From contig JALSRK010000028.1 in the NCBI GenBank assembly GCA_026984795.1, forward strand, positions 124,001 through 188,000: DNA of 64,000 nt. Reading direction: 5' to 3'. This stretch comes from Solibacteraceae bacterium. Lineage in GTDB: Bacteria > Acidobacteriota > Terriglobia > Bryobacterales > Bryobacteraceae. Each line of letters opens with the position of its first letter. Positions within the stretch are counted from its first letter, which is position 1. The notes under the pieces are model-generated. The model was not told the origin of the DNA. It was given only the letters and a program-made list of their open reading frames with translations, and searched no databases. The position numbers were made by a program, and so were the translations under genes. This document shows, one piece after another, positions 8,966 through 18,486 of this stretch.

Positions 8966-9299
8966 TCAGAATCCGAGCAAGCCGGACGCCAGGCTCTCAT
9001 TGCCAGAATCAGTTGAAAAGAACAGGGATAAGAGGGAAAGCCAGCCGCCGGTTAGCCGGAAAGCGCAAAGCTTGCGCGAAAGCAGGGGACCGGAGCGCCG
9101 ATTCTGCACCCCGGTTCGAACAGCCCCGTCTCCGGGGTTGAGGGCAATCGTCACGGTATCGCTCGAACCCACGACGTCGAGCAGATTGAGCGGCGTCGCG
9201 TTCCCTGTCGGGGACGTCAGCGGGACCCCGGACGTTCATCTGGTAGAGGCCGGGAAACCGGGGCTGTTCGCCGGCGAACAGCGCCTCGGCGCACCGTCG
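8966..9299 (-). pseudogene. Frameshifted C-terminal remnant of a TIGR03437 (Solibacter-type) secreted protein
   Basis: The minus strand reads AEALFAGEQPRFPGLYQMNV then RGPADVP from about 9290, which is the ending seen in TIGR03437 domains (FAG...PG..GLYQVNV..P.DVP). At a run of four C (9210-9213 on this strand's complement) the homology jumps frame and continues as TGNATPLNLLDVVGSSDTVTIAL, the last strand of the same domain. One extra base in the C-run restores the register. After VTIAL the frame runs on with unrelated sequence to a stop at 8966. The fragment begins just beyond the end of queA and has no start of its own. Compare the intact copy of this domain at the end of the gene at 60886-62880. 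Confidence 0.65.
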
Positions 9300-9330
9300 A
9301 GGCGGGTTCGTTAGACCGGGTCCCCGGGCG

Positions 9331-10383
9331 CTAGACGATCAACATGCAGTCCCCGTAGGAGTAGAACCGGTAGCCCGCCTCCACCGCGTGCCGGTACGCC
9401 TCGAGCACCAGCTCCCGGCCGGCGAAGGCGCAGACCAGCAGCAGCAGGCTGGAGCGCGGCAGGTGGAAGTTCGTCAGCATCGCCCCGACGACGCGGAAGT
9501 CGAAACCCGGGTAGATGAAGATGTCAGTCTCCCCCCGCTCGCCCCGGGCCGCCGCCTCCAGCGTCCGCACCACCGTCGTGCCCACGGCGACCACCCGCTC
9601 GGCCGCCCGGATCTTGGCCTCTTCTTCGGTAGCGATGTGAAACACCTCCGAGTGCAGCTTCGCCTCCTCCACCACTTCGGTGCGCAGCGGCTGGAATGTT
9701 CCCAGGCCGACGTGAAGCGTGACGTAGGCGATCTCGGCCCCGGCCCGCCGGCAGGCTTCGAGCACCTCCGGGGTGAAGTGCAGCCCGGCGGTGGGAGCGG
9801 CCGCCGATCCCCGCTCCCGGGCGAAAACCGTCTGATAGCGCTCGCGGTCCTCGGGCCGGTCCGGGCGGTGGATGTAGGGCGGCAGCGGCACGTGGCCGAG
9901 CCGCTCGAGCTTCTCGTACAGATCGCCCTCGCAGTGGAACCGCACTTTCCGCAGGCCGTACTCCCCGCGCCAGACGACCTCCGCCTCCAGTTCGTGGTTG
10001 AAATAGACGATCTCGCCGACGCGCACCTTGCGCCCCGGATGAACCAGCGCCTCCCACGTCAGCCCGTCCTCGGAGACCGGCCGCAGCAGCAGCACCTCCA
10101 CCCGACCGGAAAGGTACTCTCGGCGCTTCGGGTTGTGCTTGCCGATGGGGAGTGCGTGGACGCCCTTGCGCCGGCCGTAGAGCCGCGAGGGGATCACCTT
10201 GGAATCGTTCAGCACCAGGCAGTCGCCGGGGCGCAGGTAGCGGGGCAGGTCCCGGAACATCCGGTCCTCCCACCGCCTTTCCCGCCGGTGGAGCACCAGC
10301 ATCCGCGAGCCGGCGCGATCCTCGAGCGGCTCCTGGGCGATGCGGTCTTCCGGCAGGTGATAATCGAAGTCGGAGAGCTTCAT
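9331..10383 (-). CDS. queA: S-adenosylmethionine:tRNA ribosyltransferase-isomerase QueA
   Basis: 350 residues, full length for QueA, which transfers and isomerises the ribosyl moiety of SAM onto preQ1 in tRNA to give epoxyqueuosine (queuosine pathway, cytoplasm). Diagnostic stretches are the N-terminal [36 protein letters not shown], the [12 protein letters not shown] motif, [14 protein letters not shown] and the C-terminal [19 protein letters not shown]. The gene is divergent from tsaD with only 28 bases between start codons. TATTCT on the minus strand (10406-10401) lies 17 bases before ATG and could be the -10. Confidence 0.97.
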   Translation of the reverse strand: MKLSDFDYHLPEDRIAQEPLEDRAGSRMLVLHRRERRWEDRMFRDLPRYLRPGDCLVLNDSKVIPSRLYGRRKGVHALPIGKHNPKRREYLSGRVEVLLLRPVSEDGLTWEALVHPGRKVRVGEIVYFNHELEAEVVWRGEYGLRKVRFHCEGDLYEKLERLGHVPLPPYIHRPDRPEDRERYQTVFARERGSAAAPTAGLHFTPEVLEACRRAGAEIAYVTLHVGLGTFQPLRTEVVEEAKLHSEVFHIATEEEAKIRAAERVVAVGTTVVRTLEAAARGERGETDIFIYPGFDFRVVGAMLTNFHLPRSSLLLLVCAFAGRELVLEAYRHAVEAGYRFYSYGDCMLIV

Positions 10384-10399
10384 CCTCGGGCGTCACCGG

Positions 10400-10405
10400 T
10401 AGAAT
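10400..10405 (+). promoter_or_regulatory. TAGAAT -10-like element just upstream of tsaD
   Basis: TAGAAT ends 6 bases before the TTG start of tsaD in the 28-base gap shared with queA. With a start site 6-8 bases downstream the message would begin at or next to the TTG, giving a leaderless transcript. No clear -35 is seen, and no ribosome site precedes the TTG. Confidence 0.35.
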
Positions 10406-10411
10406 AGCAAG

Positions 10412-11491
10412 TTGCGGATTCTGGGCATCGAGACCTCGTGCGACGAGACCGCCGCCGCGGTGGTCGAGGACGGGGTCCGCATCCTTTCCTCGGTGGTCGC
10501 CTCGCAGCTCGACACCCACGGCAAGTACGGGGGCGTGGTGCCGGAGCTGGCCTCCCGCGAGCACCTGCGGGCCATCGTCCCGGTGGTGCGCGAGGCTTTG
10601 CAGCGCGCCGGCTCGACCTATGGCGACCTGGCCGCCGTCGCCGCCACCGAAGGGCCGGGGCTGGTCGGCTCGCTGCTCGTTGGGCTGACCTTCGCCAAGG
10701 GGCTCTGTTTCGCCCGGGGCCTGCCGCTGATCGCCGTCAACCACCTGGAGGGTCACATCCACGCCGTGATGCTTGAGGCCCGCCAGCGGGGCGAAGAGAT
10801 CCGGTTTCCCGCCCTCGCCCTGGTCGTCTCCGGCGGCCACACGCACCTGTACGAGATCAAGGAACCGGGCTCGTACCGCCTTCTCGGACGCACCCGCGAC
10901 GACGCCGCCGGCGAAGCTTACGACAAAGTCGCCAAGCTCCTCGGCTTTTCCTATCCCGGCGGCCCCGTCATCGACCAGCTCGCCCGCTACGGCAACCCCG
11001 AGGCCGTCCGGTTCACCCGCGCCCGCATGAAGGGCAATCCCCTCGACTTCAGCTTCAGCGGCCTGAAGACCGCCGTGCTGCGCTGGTTCGAAAAGCGGGA
11101 CATGGAAGCCGAGGTGCGCGCCCGCCGGGAACTGCTCCGGCACAACCCGCGGCCTTCAATCGAGGACTGGCTGGCGGTGACGCCCCGGGAGACGCTCGAC
11201 CTGCTCGCCTCCTTCCAGGCCACCGTCATCGACGAGCTGCTGCGCCGCGCCGCCGCTTCGGCCGGGCAGATCGGCGCCCGCTCGATGATCATCTCCGGCG
11301 GCGTCGCCTGCAACGCCGGCTTGCGCGAGGCCGCCCGCTCGGCGCACCTTTCCGTGCCGGTCTACTTCCCCACGCCCGGCCTCTCTACCGACAACGCCGC
11401 CATGATCGCCGCCGCCGCCTTCCCGAAATACCGCCGCGGCGAGTTCGCCGGTTTCGACGTCAAGGCCCGGGCCAATCTCGCCCTGGCCTAG
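10412..11491 (+). CDS. tsaD: tRNA N6-threonylcarbamoyladenosine transferase TsaD
   Basis: 359 residues, normal for bacterial TsaD (Gcp/YgjD), which transfers the threonylcarbamoyl group to A37 of ANN-decoding tRNAs together with TsaB and TsaE. The N-terminal [16 protein letters not shown] and the metal-binding HLEGHIHA with H111 and H115 are canonical, as are [28 protein letters not shown] and [12 protein letters not shown]. The start is a TTG at 10412, fixed because the conserved N-terminus begins immediately there; no Shine-Dalgarno is visible. An unusual feature is the 28-base divergent spacing with queA, another tRNA-modification gene. Confidence 0.97.
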   Translation: MRILGIETSCDETAAAVVEDGVRILSSVVASQLDTHGKYGGVVPELASREHLRAIVPVVREALQRAGSTYGDLAAVAATEGPGLVGSLLVGLTFAKGLCFARGLPLIAVNHLEGHIHAVMLEARQRGEEIRFPALALVVSGGHTHLYEIKEPGSYRLLGRTRDDAAGEAYDKVAKLLGFSYPGGPVIDQLARYGNPEAVRFTRARMKGNPLDFSFSGLKTAVLRWFEKRDMEAEVRARRELLRHNPRPSIEDWLAVTPRETLDLLASFQATVIDELLRRAAASAGQIGARSMIISGGVACNAGLREAARSAHLSVPVYFPTPGLSTDNAAMIAAAAFPKYRRGEFAGFDVKARANLALA

Positions 11492-11524
11492 CGGCGCACC
11501 TTCTTCGCCGGCCGGCGCTTCAGG

Positions 11525-11530
11525 TACAAT
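11525..11530 (+). promoter_or_regulatory. TACAAT -10-like element upstream of the secreted hydrolase
   Basis: TACAAT ends 12 bases before the ATG at 11543. TTCTTC at 11501 sits about 18 bases upstream and matches the -35 consensus poorly. The short leader CACCCAACAGTC has no ribosome site, so the transcript may have only a 4-6-base leader. Confidence 0.4.
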
Positions 11531-11542
11531 CACCCAACAGTC

Positions 11543-13564
11543 ATGCGTGTTCGCCGTCTCGTGCCGTGCGCCGCCGTCTGGCTGTTCTGCTCGTGGCTCG
11601 CTCAGGGAGCCGTCCACCGCATCCGCGTCGTCGAGCGCAGCGACGTCCTCGACGGCCGCAGCTTCGGCAAGGCCGGCCCCTACGAGCGGATCATCGCCAA
11701 GGCCTACTTCCAGGTGGATCCCAAGAACCCCGCCAACCGCATCATCTCGGACATCGATCTGGCGCCCGTGAACGAAGAGGGCAAGGTCGAGTTCTCGGCC
11801 GACCTCTACGTCCTCAAGCCCAGAGACACCGCCCGCGGCAACGGGGCCATTCTGTTCGAGGTCGTCAATCGCGGCCGCAAGCTGATGCTCGGCCAGCTTT
11901 GTCTTGCCGAGCCCTCGAGCGACCCCCGCACCGAGGCCGAGTTCGGCGACGCTTTGCTGCTCGAGCAGGGCTTTACCCTGGTCTGGCTCGGCTGGCAGTT
12001 CGACGTGCCCCGCGAGGAGGGCCGCATGCGCATCTATGTGCCGGTGGCCCGCAACAAGGACGGCTCCCCTATCACCGGCCCCGTCCGCGCCGACTTCGTC
12101 CCGAACCGGCTGGAGTACCGGCACTCCCTGGCCGACCGCAACCACGTCCCCTACCGCGTCCTCGATCCCGGCGACCCTTCGGCGCGCCTCACCGTCCGCG
12201 ACCGCGTGGACGCCCCGCGCCGGGAGATCCCGCGGAAGGACTGGCGGTTCAGCGAAGACGGCGGCGCCGTCGAGCTGCCCTCCGGCTTCCAGCCCGGCAA
12301 GATCTACGAGGTCGTCTACCGCTCGAAAGACCCGGCGCTGGTCGGCCTGGGGCCCGCCGCCATCCGCGATCTCGTCTCCTTCCTCAAGTACAACGAGCCC
12401 CGGCGGAACACCCTGCTGGGAGCGGAGTTCCGCCACCTGGACCGGGCGCTCGCGTTCGGCGTCTCCCAGAGCGGGCGCTTCCTGCGCACGTTCCTCTATT
12501 ACGGCTTCAACAAGGACGAGCAGGGCAAGCGGGTCTTCGACGGGGTCTGGGCTCACGTCGCCGGCGCCGGCCGCGGCAGCTTCAACCACCGTTTCGCCCA
12601 GCCCTCCCGCGACGCCCACCCCCACATGAACTTCTTCTATCCCACCGACATCTTCCCGTTCACCGACCTCACCCAGCGGGATCCCGAGACCGGCCTCGAG
12701 GGCGGCATCCTGGCCCGCGCTCAGGCCGACGGCGTCGTCCCGAAGATCTTCTACACGAACACTTCCTACGAGTACTGGGGCCGCGCCGGCTCGCTGATCC
12801 ACACCACCCTCGACGGCTCCCGCGACGCCGAGATCCCCGCCACCACGCGCATCTATTTCCTGACCGGGGCCCAACACGGCCCGCGGAACTTCCCGCCCTC
12901 CCGCTCCGGCACTCAGTACCTCTCGAATCCGATGGACTACCGGTGGGCGATGCGGGCCCTGCTCGCCGCTTTCGACAAATGGGTGAAGGACGGTGTGGCG
13001 CCGCCGCCTTCCCGCTATCCCCGCATCGACCGCGGCGAGCTCGTCCCGCTGGAGAAGGTCCGCTTCCCCAAGATCCCTGGCGTCCGCTTTCCCGACCGGA
13101 TGCACCGGGCCTGGCGGGTGGACTACGGCCCGGAGTTTTACACCAAAGGAATCGTCTCGATCGAGCCGCCGAAGGTGGGTAGGCGCTTCGTGACGCTGGT
13201 CCCTCAGGTGGACTCCGACGGCAACGAGATCGCCGGCGTCCGGCTGCCGGTTCTCGAGGCGGCCCTGGGAACCTTCACCGGATGGAACTACCGCGCCCCC
13301 GAGATCGGAGCCCCCGAGGAGCTGGCCGACATGATCGGCTCCTACTTCCCTTTCGCCCGCACCGAGGCCGAGCGCAAGAAGGCCGGCGATCCCCGGCGTT
13401 CGGTCGCCGAGCGCTTCGCCGATGAGGCGGCCTACCGGGAAGCCCTGCGGGATGCCGCCCGGCGCCTGGCGGCGCAAGGCTATGTGCTCGAACGGGATAT
13501 CGGCCGCATCGTCGAAGCCGGCATGGCCCAGTGGGACTTCGTCATGGGTGCCGGCGCGCCATGA
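11543..13564 (+). CDS. Secreted alpha/beta-hydrolase-domain protein (PF20091-like)
   Basis: 673 residues with a Sec signal peptide (VPCAAVWLFCSWLAQGAV). It resembles the large exported alpha/beta hydrolase domain proteins common in Acidobacteria, whose substrates are uncharacterised; esterase activity is likely but not shown. The N-terminal part has SFGKAGPYERIIAKAYF and GNGAILFEVVNRGRK. The nucleophile elbow is GVSQSGRFLR at about residues 306-315, with S308 the probable nucleophile in a variant of GxSxG where the last glycine is Ser. A further conserved block is AGAGRGSFNHRFAQPSRD. It lies alone between tsaD and the Mrp ATPase gene, all on the plus strand. Confidence 0.82.
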   Translation: MRVRRLVPCAAVWLFCSWLAQGAVHRIRVVERSDVLDGRSFGKAGPYERIIAKAYFQVDPKNPANRIISDIDLAPVNEEGKVEFSADLYVLKPRDTARGNGAILFEVVNRGRKLMLGQLCLAEPSSDPRTEAEFGDALLLEQGFTLVWLGWQFDVPREEGRMRIYVPVARNKDGSPITGPVRADFVPNRLEYRHSLADRNHVPYRVLDPGDPSARLTVRDRVDAPRREIPRKDWRFSEDGGAVELPSGFQPGKIYEVVYRSKDPALVGLGPAAIRDLVSFLKYNEPRRNTLLGAEFRHLDRALAFGVSQSGRFLRTFLYYGFNKDEQGKRVFDGVWAHVAGAGRGSFNHRFAQPSRDAHPHMNFFYPTDIFPFTDLTQRDPETGLEGGILARAQADGVVPKIFYTNTSYEYWGRAGSLIHTTLDGSRDAEIPATTRIYFLTGAQHGPRNFPPSRSGTQYLSNPMDYRWAMRALLAAFDKWVKDGVAPPPSRYPRIDRGELVPLEKVRFPKIPGVRFPDRMHRAWRVDYGPEFYTKGIVSIEPPKVGRRFVTLVPQVDSDGNEIAGVRLPVLEAALGTFTGWNYRAPEIGAPEELADMIGSYFPFARTEAERKKAGDPRRSVAERFADEAAYREALRDAARRLAAQGYVLERDIGRIVEAGMAQWDFVMGAGAP

Positions 13565-13597
13565 CGGGTGCGACCCCCCGCCTCTGCTAGCATCGAA

Positions 13598-13606
13598 TTG
13601 TATAGA
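13598..13606 (+). promoter_or_regulatory. TTGTAT/TATAGA -10-like element adjoining the Mrp start
   Basis: Overlapping TTGTAT (13598-13603) and TATAGA (13601-13606) lie 2-5 bases before the ATG at 13609. No Shine-Dalgarno is present. TAGCAT at 13588-13593 is an alternative giving a slightly longer leader. Leaderless initiation is possible. Confidence 0.3.
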
Positions 13607-13608
13607 TC

Positions 13609-14442
13609 ATGGCGTCGCAACAACCGCAGGGTCCCCCCAAACTGCCCATCGAGGGCGTCGAGCACGTGGTCGCCGTCGGTTCCGGCAAGGGCGGCGTCGG
13701 CAAGACCACGGTGGCCGTGAACCTCGCCGTCGCTCTCGCCGGCCAGGGCCACAAGGTCGGCCTCATGGACGCCGACGTCTACGGTCCGAACGTGCCGCGG
13801 ATGATGGGCGTTCAAGCGCAACCGATGGCCGCCGGCCAGAAAATCCGGCCGCTCGAGAACTTCGGCATCAAGGTGATGTCGATGGGCTTTCTCAACCCCG
13901 AGAACCGCCCCCTCATCTGGCGCGGCCCTATGCTCCACGGCGTCATCCAGGACTTCCTGCGCCGCGTCGACTGGGGAAACCTGGACTTCCTGATCGTCGA
14001 TCTGCCCCCGGGCACCGGCGACGTCCAGCTCTCGCTGCTGCAGACCGTCCCCATCAGCGGCGCCGTCGTCGTCACCACCCCCTCGGACGTTTCTCTCGAG
14101 GACGCCCGCAAGGCCGTGCTCATGTTCCGCCAGGTGCGGGGCGAGATCCTCGGCATCGTGGAGAACATGAGCTATCTGATCGCTCCCGGCTCCAAGGAGC
14201 GCATCGACGTCTTCGGCACCGGGGGCGGCAAGCGGGTGGCCGACGAAATGAACGTCCACTTCCTGGGCGAGCTGCCGCTCGACCCGGAGATCCGCCTGGG
14301 CGGCGACACCGGCAACCCCGTCGCTCTGCGCGACAGCAACGATCCGAACGCCGCCGCTTTCCATGAGCTGGCCCGCAAGGTCGTCGCCCGCATCCAGGAG
14401 ACCGGACGCCCGGCGGGTCCGTCGATCACCCTCGAGGACTGA
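13609..14442 (+). CDS. mrp: Mrp/NBP35-family P-loop ATPase (ApbC-like), lacking the CPxC motif
   Basis: 277 residues. Mrp/ApbC proteins are dimeric ATPases that carry and transfer Fe-S clusters in the cytoplasm. The deviant Walker A is [11 protein letters not shown] (residues 24-34), followed by [17 protein letters not shown], the Walker B region [19 protein letters not shown] and a switch region [18 protein letters not shown]. Family members normally read NMSY-x-x-CPxC at the dimer interface, where the two cysteines bind the bridging 4Fe-4S cluster. Here the stretch is [12 protein letters not shown], so A192 and S195 replace both cysteines. The N-terminal DUF59/MIP18 domain found in many homologues is also absent. 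Cluster carrying by the usual mechanism is therefore doubtful. The last 17 bases overlap the convergent hybrid kinase gene. Confidence 0.92.
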   Translation: MASQQPQGPPKLPIEGVEHVVAVGSGKGGVGKTTVAVNLAVALAGQGHKVGLMDADVYGPNVPRMMGVQAQPMAAGQKIRPLENFGIKVMSMGFLNPENRPLIWRGPMLHGVIQDFLRRVDWGNLDFLIVDLPPGTGDVQLSLLQTVPISGAVVVTTPSDVSLEDARKAVLMFRQVRGEILGIVENMSYLIAPGSKERIDVFGTGGGKRVADEMNVHFLGELPLDPEIRLGGDTGNPVALRDSNDPNAAAFHELARKVVARIQETGRPAGPSITLED

Positions 14443-17400
14443 CGCCGCCGGCGACGCCCGGCGTACTCCGCGCGCCGGTGTCTCGCAACTCGGGCTCCGC
14501 GTCGCCCCCCGGCGCCTTTTGGCTTCCCTGCCGCTCCCAGACCTCTTCGAGCGCCGCCAACAGGTCGCCGCGGCGGATCGGCTTGGTGATGAAGGCATCG
14601 GCCCCCAGAAGCCGGCACTCTTCCTGCTCCTCGGCCGCGACGCTGGCGGTGAAAACGAGGATCGGCACGTGGCTGCCGGTTCCGGCCTCCTCCTTCCGGA
14701 TTCGAACGATCGCTTCTCTGCCGCTCATTACCGGCATCTGCATGTCCATCAGGACCAAATCCGGCGCTTCTTTCTCCCACAACTCGACGGCTTGTTTGCC
14801 GTTGTCGGCGACGAGCACTTCGTGGCCGTCGCGCTCCAGCATCCGCCGCGCCACCAGTTGGTTCACCGGGTTGTCTTCGGCCAGCAGGATGCGCAGCACC
14901 GGGATCTTGCGTTTCCGCTTGCTGCGCTTCGGCTTCTGCTCGCCGGGGTCCTGCAGGATCTCCCGCGCCGCTTCCACCAGCGCTTCCAACTCGACCGGTT
15001 TCGGGAGTCTCAGGCCCCGCCAGCGCTGCGCGTACGCCGGCGAGAGGCCGCAGTGCAGCAACGCCGTGCGGCGCGAGGCGCGCCGGGCCAGCAGGCGCTC
15101 CAGCCGCTCGTCGACCAGCCGCTCGTCAAGCAAGACGATGTCCGGCCGGCCGTCCCGTCTCTCGAGCGCCGCCGCGGCCTCTTCGGTGGTCGCCGCCGTC
15201 TCCGGCCTGAGTCCTGCCACGCGCGCCAGTCCCGCCAGCCCTTCGCGGTTCCGTGGGTTGGCGTCGGCGATCAGCGCCCGCCACTCGCCGGAGAAAGGCG
15301 GATCTTGCGCGGCGCCGGCGGTACGCAGCCGGATCAGGCAGTGGAAGGCGCTGCCTTCGCCCCCGTCGGTCCCCGGCAGCAGCCCGTGGGGGCTCTGCAC
15401 CCACATCCGCCCGCCCATCGCCTCGACCAGCCGCCGGGAGATGGCCAGCCCCAGGCCCGTGCCGCCGAAGCGGCACGCCGTATTCTTGTCGGCCTGTTTG
15501 AACGCCTCGAAGATGCACCGCTGCTTGTCCGGCGGTATGCCGATGCCGGTGTCCGCCACGACCAGATGAATGGTCGCCGCGCTCTCGTTCCGTCTCTCTA
15601 ATGCGGCGCGTACGTGCACCTCTCCCCGGTCGGTGAACTTGAGCGCGTTGCCGAGCAGGTTCAGCACGATCTGCCGGAACTTTGGACCGTCTCCGATCAG
15701 CGCGTCCGGCACGTCCGCGGCTACCACCCACGTGAGTTCCACCCCTTTCTGGCAGGCGCGCGGACCAAGCAGACGCACCGTTTGGCCCAGGAGCTCCCGC
15801 AAGCGGAATTCCTTCTCGTCCAGCTCCATCTTGCCGGCTTCGATCTTCGAGAAGTCCAGCACGCCGTTGAGCAACGACATCAGCGACCGCGCCGATTCCG
15901 ACGCGGTTTCGAGCAGCCGCCTCTGATCCCGATTGAGGGGCGTGTCGAGCACCAACTCGAGGAGGCCCATGACCCCGTTCATCGGAGTGCGGATCTCGTG
16001 GCTGACATTCGCCACGAAACGGCTCTTGGCTTGGTTGGCTTGTCGGGCCTCGGCGCAGGCGCGGTCCAGCGCCTTCACCAGGTGTCCGCGGTGCTGGTAT
16101 TGGGTCACCGCTGTCGCGAGCATGAGCAACAAGAGCAAACTCGCCGCCGCCAGCAGTGCCTGGAATGCCGGTTCCTCGTACCACGGCGCCAGTACGGCCA
16201 TCGGGATCGTTCGGAGCGGGCTCACGTTTCCGTTACGGTCCATGGCCCGCACCCGCAGCCGGTGCGTCCCCGGGGGCAGACAATTCCACGCCGCTTCTCT
16301 GATCGGAGCGAACGCCGTCCATCGCCCGCCGTCGAGACTCCAGGAATAGAGGAGCCGCAGGGTCGCCGTCGTCTTCCACCGGTCCACACCCCCCAGCGGG
16401 ACCCGTACCAGTGAGTGGGGCGCGAAACGCAGCTCCTCTCGCGGCGGCGCCAACACCCGCGGCGGTTCTTGGTCGGTGGCGGGAACGTAGAGCGCCGGCC
16501 CCGTTCCCGTCCCCGCCCAAATCTGTCCATTCGGCAGTGCCGCCACGGTGAAGACAGCCAGCGTCGGGAGCCCCTCTTCCGGCCCTAGGTCGATCCATGA
16601 GCCTCCGGCGCTCCGGTGAATGCCCGTTTCGCTGGCCAGCCATAACTCTCCGTCCTTCGATTCCACGATGGACCGCACCGCTCCCAGGTCGCTTCGCACC
16701 ACCCGCCATCCCTTGCCGTCGAACTCCTCCAGACGGTTCTGTCCTCCAACGAAGACCTTCCCGTCTCCCCGGACGAGAATCGCGTTCGCTCCGTCGTCCG
16801 ACGGACCGCCCCGCACCACCTCGTAGCGCCCAGCTTCAAATCGGGCCACTCCGTCGCTTCCGCCGATCCATAAGGTTCCCTTCGGATCCTGAACTACACA
16901 CCGCATCTCCCCGACCCGCCAGTCGCTCACGTCGAGGTAGGGCAGGAAACGCGTCCCGTCGAACAATTCCAGTTGCACATCTTCGGTATCGCCGGGAGCG
17001 GACGTCACCACCCAGACGAGGCCGTCGTCACGCCGGTTGATCAGCAAGAACCGCCGGCCGCGCGGGTGCGTCACTGCAACGAACTTCTTCCGGCCGGGCT
17101 GGATCAGGAGCAGCGCGCGGGGATCGTCGCTCAGTGCCACCACGCGCCCGTCCCACAGCACCGCAAGCGCGCCGGGAGAGAACGGCTTCACCGACCGTCC
17201 CCCGGGTACCCGGTACCGCCGCCACTGCCCGTCGGCAAGCCTCAGCAGTTCTGTCCCCGCCGCAAACCAGAGCTCGCCCCCACGGCCGGGGCTGATCGCC
17301 GTGACGGGCTCATCCAAGCCACTCGCCTCAAAGGGCCTCCGCCAGGCGCCCGGCGCGTACCGGTACAAACCGTTCGACGCCGCCACCCAAAGCGCGCCGT

Positions 17401-18391
17401 CGAGCGACATCGCCTGGTCCTGGACGAACCCCATCCGAGTGCCTGTGTCCCGCATCTGGATTCCTCCGCCCGGATCATAGACCGTGAGCCGGTTGTGCTT
17501 GCGGATCCAGAGCCTCCCGGCGCTGTCCCGCCAGGCGGCCACGTTCCGGGCGCGGGTCCGGACCAGCGTCTGCCATCCGGCATCCTCCCTGTAGCTCGCT
17601 ACCTCCCGTCCGCCGTCTTTGAGGGAGCGCAGGAGCACGATCACCTCTCCCGGGGTCCCGAGCGACAGATCCTCGACAATCCGATCCTTGCCGCCGGGAA
17701 GGGCCACGTCGAGCCTTCGGCCTGGCTCTGTGAACCCCGGGCGTTCCAGCCGGTGCAGGCCTCGTTCGGCCGCGATCCAGACCGTTTCCGGCGTTGTGCG
17801 CAGAACCGCGAGATATCTCCCCATCCCCGTGCGCTCGCTCCGCAGGATCGCCCGGCGGGCCTTGGATTTTGCATCGACGAGCAGTACCTGGCCCGGCAGA
17901 ACCACCAGCGCTTTTCCGGTCCCCAGCGGAGCCAGACGCACCCGGTTCCGGATTTCCGGAGCCGCCGCGCTGATTTCCGGAAGGTGCACGTAGTCCCACT
18001 TGCCGCGCCGGTAGCGTTGTACGCCGTGCCGGTCCAGCAGCCAGAGCTCGCCGTCGCCGAGTTCGAAGGTCTTCTCCGCCGTCGCCGGGACACTCAGGCG
18101 GCGCACGTGATAACCATCGAGGACGCTGAGTCCCCTCCCCGAACCATGGCTCGTCCATACCGTCCCGTCTTTGGCCACCCGCACTCGCGCCACGTAGGAC
18201 TCCCACAGCCCGTCGGCCCGCGTCCAGGAGCGCCAGATCCCGGTGTCCGCCTGGGCCGGCGCCCGCCACAGAGCGATCGCCAACAGCGCCGCCGCAGCTC
18301 CCCACGCCCTGCGGCGCCTGCCGCCGAAGCGGCCTCCTGCCCCCCGTTCTGGCCTTTTCAGCACGTGCACACTTGTCCCTCTGGCTTCCAT
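14426..18391 (-). CDS. Hybrid sensor histidine kinase: propeller sensor, Y_Y_Y, HisKA, HATPase, two receiver domains
   Basis: 1321 residues. A signal anchor (about residues 28-48) precedes a periplasmic two-component-regulator propeller of about 650 residues ([52 protein letters not shown]) and a Y_Y_Y domain ([15 protein letters not shown]). A membrane helix at about 735-757 ([20 protein letters not shown]) leads to HisKA with phospho-acceptor H798 in [12 protein letters not shown]. The ATPase domain has [19 protein letters not shown] and GTGLGLAIS. The first receiver keeps D1089 (VLLDERL) but has a reduced acidic pocket (ADAN); the second is canonical, with D1216 (LMDMQMP) and KP. There is no HPt domain or output regulator. 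Such sensors often respond to polysaccharides. The gene is convergent with mrp and divergent from the transporter-like gene. Confidence 0.93.
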   Translation of the reverse strand: MEARGTSVHVLKRPERGAGGRFGGRRRRAWGAAAALLAIALWRAPAQADTGIWRSWTRADGLWESYVARVRVAKDGTVWTSHGSGRGLSVLDGYHVRRLSVPATAEKTFELGDGELWLLDRHGVQRYRRGKWDYVHLPEISAAAPEIRNRVRLAPLGTGKALVVLPGQVLLVDAKSKARRAILRSERTGMGRYLAVLRTTPETVWIAAERGLHRLERPGFTEPGRRLDVALPGGKDRIVEDLSLGTPGEVIVLLRSLKDGGREVASYREDAGWQTLVRTRARNVAAWRDSAGRLWIRKHNRLTVYDPGGGIQMRDTGTRMGFVQDQAMSLDGALWVAASNGLYRYAPGAWRRPFEASGLDEPVTAISPGRGGELWFAAGTELLRLADGQWRRYRVPGGRSVKPFSPGALAVLWDGRVVALSDDPRALLLIQPGRKKFVAVTHPRGRRFLLINRRDDGLVWVVTSAPGDTEDVQLELFDGTRFLPYLDVSDWRVGEMRCVVQDPKGTLWIGGSDGVARFEAGRYEVVRGGPSDDGANAILVRGDGKVFVGGQNRLEEFDGKGWRVVRSDLGAVRSIVESKDGELWLASETGIHRSAGGSWIDLGPEEGLPTLAVFTVAALPNGQIWAGTGTGPALYVPATDQEPPRVLAPPREELRFAPHSLVRVPLGGVDRWKTTATLRLLYSWSLDGGRWTAFAPIREAAWNCLPPGTHRLRVRAMDRNGNVSPLRTIPMAVLAPWYEEPAFQALLAAASLLLLLMLATAVTQYQHRGHLVKALDRACAEARQANQAKSRFVANVSHEIRTPMNGVMGLLELVLDTPLNRDQRRLLETASESARSLMSLLNGVLDFSKIEAGKMELDEKEFRLRELLGQTVRLLGPRACQKGVELTWVVAADVPDALIGDGPKFRQIVLNLLGNALKFTDRGEVHVRAALERRNESAATIHLVVADTGIGIPPDKQRCIFEAFKQADKNTACRFGGTGLGLAISRRLVEAMGGRMWVQSPHGLLPGTDGGEGSAFHCLIRLRTAGAAQDPPFSGEWRALIADANPRNREGLAGLARVAGLRPETAATTEEAAAALERRDGRPDIVLLDERLVDERLERLLARRASRRTALLHCGLSPAYAQRWRGLRLPKPVELEALVEAAREILQDPGEQKPKRSKRKRKIPVLRILLAEDNPVNQLVARRMLERDGHEVLVADNGKQAVELWEKEAPDLVLMDMQMPVMSGREAIVRIRKEEAGTGSHVPILVFTASVAAEEQEECRLLGADAFITKPIRRGDLLAALEEVWERQGSQKAPGGDAEPELRDTGARSTPGVAGGVSPRG

Positions 18392-18486
18392 ATCGCCGCT
18401 TCGCTCCGCAGTTTTAGGCGTTGCGCCGGAAGGTGGCGGGCCGTGCCTTGTAGGCCCCGCAGCCCGCTTGCTACTCTTGGGTATCC

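Noticed and set aside
9524-11143. Long open frame on the minus strand across queA and tsaD
   Set aside because: It is out of frame with queA over one half and antisense to tsaD over the other. Its translation is repetitive, with no family match. GC-rich third positions create such frames.
11156-13477. 773-codon minus-strand frame opposite the secreted hydrolase and tsaD end
   Set aside because: Antisense to two well-supported genes; the translation has no recognisable domain and no ribosome site.
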